Assembly: GCA_009760855.2 (NCBI GenBank)
Contig: WPIO01000003.1
Span: 6,142,501 to 6,206,500 of the forward strand
Source: Cristatella mucedo
Lineage: Eukaryota; Bryozoa; Phylactolaemata; Cristatellidae
DNA length: 64,000 nucleotides
Direction: 5' to 3'
Part shown: piece by piece, positions 59,654 to 64,000 of the stretch
How positions within the stretch are numbered: the stretch's first letter is position 1
Layout of the letters: each line of letters opens with the position of its first letter
The notes under the pieces: generated by a model
What the model saw: the letters and a program-made list of their open reading frames with translations, nothing else
Databases searched by the model: none
What the model was told of the DNA's origin: nothing
Translations under genes and position numbers: made by a program

Positions 59654-59867
59654 CTTCAGCATGTTAGTAGCATGAAATTTATGAGGCAGCCATGCACTTG
59701 GAAAAGTACAAACCTGGCTGTCTGCTGGTTCGATTAATACTTGGTTTATATTCTTATAGTGTACCTATATTTGATTGGAATCTCGTAGAGTGTGAGAATG
59801 TGAATAGGCGCGTGTTCACATATTTGAGGCGATGTAGAAACAAAACCAGCTAGAAAACGTCATTCAG

Positions 59868-60221
59868 CTAGATTGAGATAGGAAAACAGAAACATAAAAA
59901 AGACAACGGTATAGAGAAATAAGTTAAATGTGTGATAAAAAAAGATAAATACAAAACTAAGTCACTCATTGTTAAGCAATTATGTGTCAATAATTTGCTA
60001 CTTTTTGCGCAGTTCTTTGCATGCTCCTTCGCAATGTTAACGTTACAAAAGATAAAGCCCAGAGGCTGGCAATTAAGGCAAGCCTCGGCATGGATAAAGC
60101 TACCAGCCAGCGCCAGTCCCCTCGAACGACTGTCGTCGGGATATGAATTCAGGCAGTCCTCAAAATCCTTTAAGTGTGGCACCTCAATACCAAGCACCCG
60201 TACTGATGTCATGACTATCAA
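59868..60221 (-). CDS. Cys-rich ORF, possibly an extracellular domain exon
   Basis: A 117-codon minus-strand frame has DCLNSYPDDSRSRGLALAG, then EACLNCQPLGFIFC and KNCAKSSK. The order (D..sR.L.......C..C...GF......C) recalls a WSC domain, but the C.C ending is missing. The last third is hydrophobic and AT-rich and is probably not coding. An opposite-strand frame overlaps it, so this may be chance. Confidence 0.25.
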   Translation of the reverse strand: MIVMTSVRVLGIEVPHLKDFEDCLNSYPDDSRSRGLALAGSFIHAEACLNCQPLGFIFCNVNIAKEHAKNCAKSSKLLTHNCLTMSDLVLYLSFFITHLTYFSIPLSFLCFCFPISI

Positions 60222-60223
60222 AA

Positions 60224-60530
60224 CTTGAGGACATTGAAAAAAAGCTTAAAACACACTTCCTTAAAATATTATTTAGTGCGTCGTTGTGATTCTTACTTAG
60301 TCCGCGTCTTAGCACTGACACAGAGGATACTGCTAGTAACCATATTTCACAAGTTGACACTATTCATGTTGCCTCTAACCGAAGTCACTTATGCATTTTC
60401 AATTGTGCATGCTACCACTAATTATTTGACCATGCTTCCTTTACAGCTTACTGAGAGTGCCTTGAATGAGATTAAGTTCTCGGAGGGTGCGATAAAAAAT
60501 TTAATAGCATTATTATTACAAAGCTAGGAC
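60224..60530 (+). mobile_element. LINE family A-like 3' end
   Basis: The frame DIEKKLKTHFLKILF resembles the element's last residues (F..nLKTHLFrt.F). The tail follows in worn form (gattaagttctcggagggtgcgataaaa..ttattattac). The expected 3' UTR landmarks between them (tgtgcatgctaccacta) are present. Confidence 0.65.
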
Positions 60531-62299
60531 TAGCTTACGTGCCACTGCGATAGGTCATGTCCTTTTAGATTTCTACCGCACTGTCACTCATGTTTTATTT
60601 TTATGGTTTTAGCGTCTTATTATTAAGCACCTAGATGTGGAGAAAATCAGAGGAAGCCGAAAACAATGACTCGCCACGTTTTCAGCTTCAGTATCACAAA
60701 TTTAAATATGCATACTCAGGCTATACTCGCCTGGCACAATTATTGTATCCCGAATGTTGCGGTGGGCAGCTTTTCAGAAAATGTTCGGTATTCAAATAGT
60801 GAGTGTTGAGTTTGCAGCGTCATGAAAAGGATTTTCATTAGATATTAAAAAGCAGCGTCAAGAGAAACGACGATAGCAATGTGACAGTGTTGCAGTTTGG
60901 AAGCACTTATTCGAGTGCATTTTAGCTAATCCTTGAGCATGCTCTTGGAACCGTTTGTGTTTACAATTCCATCATCGAAGAGTATTGCAGGTGATATCCA
61001 TTCGAAAATTACTAGTTTGGATGCAGTAGACCTCGCTGAACCGTTGAGTTGAAGCTAGAGAGAATCGCATGCTTGCACAATTACTTGCAACTTGACCGTA
61101 ACTACAAGGTTGCTTATGTCTGTCACCTCCAAAAATATAGAGTAATTAACATCAACATGACCTACCTAGGCATATTGGTAAAAGGTGTTGCCATGGTGAT
61201 TTTCAACGCGTGCACGTTAATATCAGGCTGGTGGCTTCAGCCACCAGCAGACACTGATGGCATTTCAGGTCTGCAGCCCTTCCAAATCTTGTAAGCTCCT
61301 GCCCAAGAGGATGCCTTTGGCACCAGCGCTTAGACTTCATCTCCAAAATGATTTTAATCGCACTGCACTGCCTAGAGTCTGCAGACAAAAAGTTTTGGAC
61401 TGCTGGAGCCTGCAGTAGCGCCTGCAGTACAGAAATAATTTTAATTTCATGAAAGAATGTCATTAAAGCTGCTCTTGAAATCTGTAAGTATTGTAAAATA
61501 AGTTCTAAATGGCCTTTCTAAGGTAAATTGGAAATGTAGTCACCAATTCTTAATACCCGCTTCTCCACGTTAAGGGGCTACGGAGCTCACAGAGAGAGCT
61601 CAACCAGAATCTCGTCTGGCACGTGCATTCAAGTCGCGGCATGAGTATGTTTTACAAAGCGAACTCTCAGTCTAATGTCAAAGAAAAGCTCGGAGAGGGT
61701 GGCGGAGCTAGCGATTAGGCCTCGAAGGGGACGAACGCTGCCTTACCCGCCCTCCTAAGGGGCTGTGAGCTAAGCCGCTCCCACTTCCTGCTCTGCTCTA
61801 CAGCCACCAACGACGAAAATACCATACTTCCGCTCAATGAGCAACCGATGAGAACGTGCCCAATAAAAAAAACAAAGTTAAGCGGCAATTTTGAATAACT
61901 TAATTTAATAATTGTAATAAATTAATTTAATTTAACTTTGACTACATTTAGGCGGATCTTATCCCCTAAGAGGACATCACGTGGGGTTTGCAAAACGTCG
62001 ACGAAAACCCGGCTCTGGATCTGACAGCCTTGTGTGGGCATTCTGAATAAGTTTCAAGACCACGTCATTTGTTTTCATAACTAAGTCTCAGCTCATTCTA
62101 GAGGTGATAATTATTGAGGCAAATCTGCAACAGCTTGTAGGACGCCTGAGAGTTTGACTTTATGTTTGAAGCTTCAGGCTTCTAAGATAAGGACGTTCCG
62201 AAATGAGAGGTTAGCAGGGTGACGTGCTTTCCGAGCCACTGTTTGGACGCTTAATACGGAACGTGCTATGATTCACTTGGGGTGCAGTAGATTCATTCC
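60531..62299. other. no gene recognised; GC-richer block 61540-61850
   Basis: Mostly AT-rich. Around 61230-61450 there are palindromic pieces (ggctggtggcttcagccaccagc). From 61540 to 61850 a GC-richer stretch includes gagctc repeats and ttaaggggctacgg, slightly like the block at 1.15 kb (gtaaggggcagc). No coding signal. Confidence 0.4.
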
Positions 62300-62645
62300 A
62301 AACTTAAGAGCCCGAGTAACTCCCTCCAGACCCGCGTCAGAACATCCCCTGACCTGACCACATTTAAAAGGAACTTAAAAACACACCTATTTAGGACAGC
62401 ATTTATTGGGTCACTGTGATTTGTCCTTCACGTGCTTATGCGTGCTGACACTGTGCATGCTACCACGAACCACATTTGCATGCTGACCCTGTGCATGTCA
62501 CCCCTAACCATGTTATTCATTTTGTTTGTTTTTCAAGCATGATTTTACTTACCAGTCAATTGCATTTCCCTTTGCAGCAAATGTAAAGCACCTAGAAAGA
62601 GACTAAGTTCAATGAGGGCGCTGTATCAAGTACATTATTATTATA
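62300..62645 (+). mobile_element. LINE family A 3' end, well preserved
   Basis: The sequence starts near the last RT residues (tccctccagacccgcgtcagaacatcc), continues through the full 3' UTR and the tail agcacctagaaagagactaagttcaatgagggcgct, and ends in ATT repeats. It closely resembles the complement of the 1.7-kb copy, so it is fairly young. Confidence 0.85.
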
Positions 62646-63044
62646 ATTAAGGTGCACAGCGCCAAAAAATACTCTGGGTCTTGCGACGGAGGCAAAAGGA
62701 ACTTGTGCAGCAAGTTCTTTTAAAAGCTTCGTCTCCAGGCTCTTGTAACCCGGCGTCAAGGCGGTGTTCGTTACATGCTAGTTGGTTTGGACTCTCAGCA
62801 ACGCAGCTCAAAAATATGCAGCGATGAGTGTACTGTCGTTCGTAGCCGGGTAGCTTTTTTGAAATACGCATTCAGTCTTGCTATCTGCTGCTGGCTAGAG
62901 GGCTGCGAAACCCATCGCTAAAACTGACTGAACACCACGTGCCGTCCAGGCTTTAACTAGTTTGTGACCATTTCCAAAACGCACCCGAAACTTGAGAAAG
63001 CTGTAGTTGCGCATCGTCCTTTAGTTAGCGAATTGGAGAATATC

Positions 63045-63150
63045 TATGTATCAGTGTCTCTAATTCCACGAAGCCGCAGAGACGGTGTGGGTATTTCGCA
63101 GAACAGTTTTGTACAGCAAACTCACTGCCTAGCGGCTTCCCCGCTCACAC
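63045..63150 (-). mobile_element. LINE family B 3' tail relic
   Basis: The sequence taattccacgaagccgcagagacggtgtg, then gtacagcaaactcactgcctagcggctt, matches the family B 3' end at 43.5 kb (taactccacaaagtcataaagaccatgtg; gtatagcgcactcaccgcctaagcggctt). Confidence 0.55.
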
Positions 63151-63479
63151 CTCCCGACGTCAATTGCGTTTCTTGTACGCTGCACAATTCTCTACCGAAA
63201 ATCGAAGTTCTTGTAAAAATTGTATACGGAAAAAGATAGATCTATTACCTGTTTAAAGCTTATCTGTTTGTAGTTTTACCGGAGTGTGGAAGAAATTGAT
63301 CTCCTATGGAAATCCAGACGGTTACTTCTTGGGGTTTGTCAGCTACGCCAGACGTGGTGGTGTTATATTCTCAGGCAGCTAGAAACCTGCGTATTACGAA
63401 CGATTTTGCTTACCTAAGATTATTGTGTATTGTCATTCAAATTCGTTCGTACACGCGGTTGTTGCTGCTAAGGCCCGTG

Positions 63480-63680
63480 ACGATTTGCATTAACAGAATA
63501 AAAAAGGGGTGGAGCCTTCATATAGGCCCCCATCAGAGGCCCAGCTTCTTTGAAATTCCCAGAAATGTCTCGAATCAAGCTGAGCGACCTCTGGCATGCC
63601 CTGCTCTGAATTTCTCTAATTTAATGGTCATCAGGCCCGTCAAAACGCGGGTAGATCATCTTAAAATTTGTCTTTGAAAT
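63480..63680 (+). mobile_element. LINE family A N-terminal fragment
   Basis: The frame SFFEIPRNVSNQAERPLAC, then LNFSNLMVIRPVKTR, aligns with SFGIPSIVSNRSARSPTC..VNLYNLIVIRPVVTP of the 31-kb copy, the region before the endonuclease. A stop follows at 63677. The remaining 300 bases to the window end show no clear continuation. Confidence 0.6.
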
Positions 63681-64000
63681 CGTTGCTACCGGCACAATAC
63701 ACCGCTAATAATACGTGATATACCTAGTGAGAAATAATGAGACAAGTTTATGCTGACCGAGAGTGGACTGAATTGGGGGTAACTGCTGGACTTTTAACAA
63801 TACAACCCCGACAGGCATCTCCTTCATGCATTCCCTAGTTCAATAAAAATTCTTTGTAGAGTCGTCATCGAACTCTCATCCCTCAATTTCAAGCCATTTT
63901 CAGTCCCTTAAAGCGGTTGTTCGTGTTAATTACTTTCAGTTAATCCGTGAACATGCTGCTAATGGTGGAAGATGGTGGCAGTAGTCTATCGCCCTCCCCA

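Noticed and set aside
59483-59737. 84-codon plus-strand ORF (MSRDPFQGRTTF...)
   Set aside because: It lies almost wholly in the SPIN-like MITE and reads a non-coding transposon end.

Overview
The window is AT-rich animal genomic DNA. Coding sequence comes in short exons with GT..AG introns, there are several non-LTR retrotransposon (LINE) families, tRNA-derived SINEs, a hAT-type MITE and long (TA)n, (TG)n and (AAAT)n microsatellites. There is no operon structure, ribosome-binding-site pattern or CRISPR array. The species cannot be named from sequence alone; the LINE/SINE content and the expanded extracellular gene family suggest an invertebrate.

The main host locus is on the minus strand between about 8.5 and 26.7 kb. 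Six exons (26666-26468, 17878-17726, 16780-16689, 10702-10599, 9051-8945, 8822-8530) join with matching phases into 948 nt of open frame. They encode most of one and all of a second copy of the C-terminal domain of the CTHRC1 family (collagen triple helix repeat containing 1, a secreted glycoprotein in vertebrates). The motifs (F)TK..sDT.LRV, C.RWYvT.NG.eC, vEGfC.GL..G.y.V...VGaC and TG...SR.ii.E occur in order in each module. No collagen repeat is visible. The 5' end of this gene was not found. Four further candidate or decayed modules lie on the same strand: 5.2 kb, 43.1 kb, 58.8-59.0 kb and 58.2-58.3 kb, the last with an in-frame TGA. This suggests a tandem family of which one member is intact here.

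Other possible minus-strand host exons are a signal-peptide plus PAN/apple-like first exon (42323-42089), an unrecognised phase-matched exon pair (37173-37029, 36933-36794), an exon-like ORF at 35.6-35.9 kb and a Cys-rich ORF at 60 kb.

Most of the rest is mobile DNA. LINE family A (CR1/L2-like, reverse transcriptase with YADD, 3' tail ending in ATT repeats) has about 14 copies or fragments. LINE family B has copies at 7.3, 18.3-19.9, 43.5, 47.7-50.2, 51.9 and 63.0 kb. Family C has two old fragments at 45.7-46.7 and 54.0-55.0 kb. A 2-kb tandem duplication (49.7-53.9 kb) contains a family B 3' end. A 187-bp element at 59467-59653 closely resembles the short SPIN hAT MITEs known for horizontal transfer. 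The introns of the CTHRC1-like gene are where many of these elements sit: its 8.6-kb intron holds two LINEs, and its 6-kb intron holds another LINE and a long TA/TG microsatellite.
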